Below the pieces are notes generated by a model. That model saw nothing but the letters and a program-made list of their open reading frames with translations, did not search any database and had not been told where the DNA came from. 64,000 bases of DNA. Origin: RGIG1995 sp045126815 (lineage in GTDB: Bacteria; Bacillota; Clostridia; Oscillospirales; CAG-272). Positions within the stretch are counted from its first letter, which is position 1. Each line of letters starts with the position of its first letter. Position numbers and translations under genes: made by a program. Shown piece after piece: positions 63,046-64,000 of this stretch. The DNA is taken from assembly GCA_045126815.1 (NCBI GenBank), contig JBGVPD010000001.1:7599-71598 (forward strand), read 5' to 3'.

Positions 63046-64000
63046 TTATTCTTCGGTATTTTCGTTTAATCCGCAACATTTTTTGTACTTTTTACCGCTG
63101 CCGCAGGGGCAAGGGTCATTTCTGCCGACTTTAACGTCTTTTTTTATCGGTTTCTTTACAGTCTTTTCACCCGAACCTGCAAAACCGGCGTTTGTTACTT
63201 TCGCAACAGCTTCTCGTTTAATTTCCTGAGGTCTCGGCATAACGGAAAGTACGGCTCTTGCAGTATCTTCTCTGATTGAGTAGATCATATCATCAAACAT
63301 TTCGCCGCCTTGAATCTGATACTCTCTCAAAGGATCGCGCTGTGCGTAAGCGTGAAGACCAACACTGCCTTTTAAGTCATCCATAAAATCAATATGGTCC
63401 ATCCAACGTCTGTCAACGTTTCGGAGAAGTATAACTCTTTCTACCTCTCTCATTTGTTCTATGCCAAACAATTTTTCTTTTTCTTCGTATACTTTGTCAG
63501 CCTTTTCTTCGAGAGCGGTTTTGATGTCATCGGGCGTAATATTATTTAACTCTTCTTCGGTATATTTAAAGTCGTTTTTATCACAGAGCGTTCCAAAGAA
63601 ATAATTTCTCAACTCGTCAAAATTCCATTCAGAAGGAGTTTCTCCTTGCAAACAATTGTCAACTGTATTTGAAATCATTCCCGAGATCATACTGCGGATG
63701 GTATCCTTAAGATCGCGTCCGTCAAGCACATCTCCTCTTTGTTTGTAGATGGTTGTACGTTGCTGGTTCATAACGTCATCGTAAGTCAATACGTTTTTAC
63801 GACGAGCAAAGTTCTGCGCTTCGAGTCTTTTTTGAGCGGATTCTATTGAGTTAGAAATGATTTTCACATCAATTGGTTGATCATCTTCAAGTCCGAGTCT
63901 GTCAACCATACCCAAAATCCTGTCACTGCCAAACAAACGCATAAGATCATCTTCAAAGGATATAAAGAACTTCGATTCACCGGGATCTCCCTGACGTCCC
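63046..64000 (-). CDS. secA: Preprotein translocase ATPase SecA, C-terminal part (partial at window edge)
   Basis: The last 318 residues or so of SecA, the motor of the Sec translocon; the start lies beyond the right edge. The fragment opens in the helicase NBD2 end ([12 protein letters not shown]), continues with MRLFGSDRI, the helical wing/scaffold with [16 protein letters not shown] and [28 protein letters not shown], and ends with the zinc finger [13 protein letters not shown] that binds SecB or phospholipid. It is followed on the same strand by the two unknown membrane-protein genes. Confidence 0.96.
   Translation of the reverse strand, partial: GRQGDPGESKFFISFEDDLMRLFGSDRILGMVDRLGLEDDQPIDVKIISNSIESAQKRLEAQNFARRKNVLTYDDVMNQQRTTIYKQRGDVLDGRDLKDTIRSMISGMISNTVDNCLQGETPSEWNFDELRNYFFGTLCDKNDFKYTEEELNNITPDDIKTALEEKADKVYEEKEKLFGIEQMREVERVILLRNVDRRWMDHIDFMDDLKGSVGLHAYAQRDPLREYQIQGGEMFDDMIYSIREDTARAVLSVMPRPQEIKREAVAKVTNAGFAGSGEKTVKKPIKKDVKVGRNDPCPCGSGKKYKKCCGLNENTEE

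Overview
The window is a gene-dense, AT-rich chromosome segment of a Gram-positive bacterium, most likely a member of the Clostridia (Bacillota). Pointers: a SepF/YggT/DivIVA cell-division cluster, a short-form HisG with HisZ, a YerC/HisR-type TrpR-family regulator heading the his operon, a lysine (L-box) riboswitch ahead of dapA, a DUF378 protein, a LysM-GH18 protein of the spore-lytic YaaH/SleL type, many GTG/TTG starts and near-consensus TTGACA-N17-TATAAT promoters. I see no phage, transposon, CRISPR array or rRNA operon. The only RNA genes are one tRNA-Gln(UUG) and the riboswitch leader. Genus cannot be told from the sequence alone.

Layout. 1-1.7 kb: end of a U32 peptidase gene and an M29 aminopeptidase. 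1.8-4.0 kb (minus): HAD phosphatase, thyA, folA. 4.0-6.7 kb (minus): inositol-phosphatase-like protein, small membrane protein, GHL10 lipoprotein. 6.8-11.3 kb (plus): a divergent orphan GyrB/ParE-like topoisomerase subunit, a coiled-coil zinc-ribbon protein, an ABC-F ATPase. 11.3-13.4 kb (minus): DUF378, DUF4097 and HAAS/DUF1700-like envelope proteins. 13.5-19 kb: trmB, a sorbitol-type dehydrogenase, ligA and obgE. 19-27.6 kb (minus): a complete eleven-gene histidine operon, hisR-Z-G-D-C-B-H-A-F-IE-J, with a palindrome inside its promoter. 27.8-30.5 kb: small membrane protein, tpiA, pgk. 30.7-33.4 kb (plus): ahcY and a LysM-GH18 protein. 33.5-36.7 kb (minus): a large secreted SGNH-type esterase with a dockerin-like calcium loop. 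36.8-38.8 kb (minus): lysine riboswitch-dapA-dapB. 38.8-52.6 kb (plus): queA, miaA, a HlyD-like protein, yggS, sepF, yggT, divIVA, ileS, lspA, an RluD-type synthase, a Cof-type HAD, metG and tatD. 52.7-64 kb: a MATE exporter divergent from a YwaF-like/DUF1287 pair, tRNA-Gln, ybaK, a D-Ala-D-Ala carboxypeptidase, a cysteine synthase, and a minus-strand run secA-(two related membrane proteins)-MATE-ispE.

The genes form standard metabolic and housekeeping modules: thymidylate synthesis (thyA/folA), histidine from PRPP to histidine in one transcript, the entry to lysine/diaminopimelate under lysine control, two steps of lower glycolysis, tRNA modification and charging, and septum formation. No clear new defence or mobile system is visible. 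The points most worth a second look are the orphan topoisomerase subunit, the family of membrane proteins carrying a repeated D-x-x-P-D-x-x-G motif downstream of secA, the esterase that lacks the usual catalytic Asp, the regulatory designs of the his and dap leaders, and the odd start of the HlyD-like gene. All calls come from reading sequence by eye; no database search was run.
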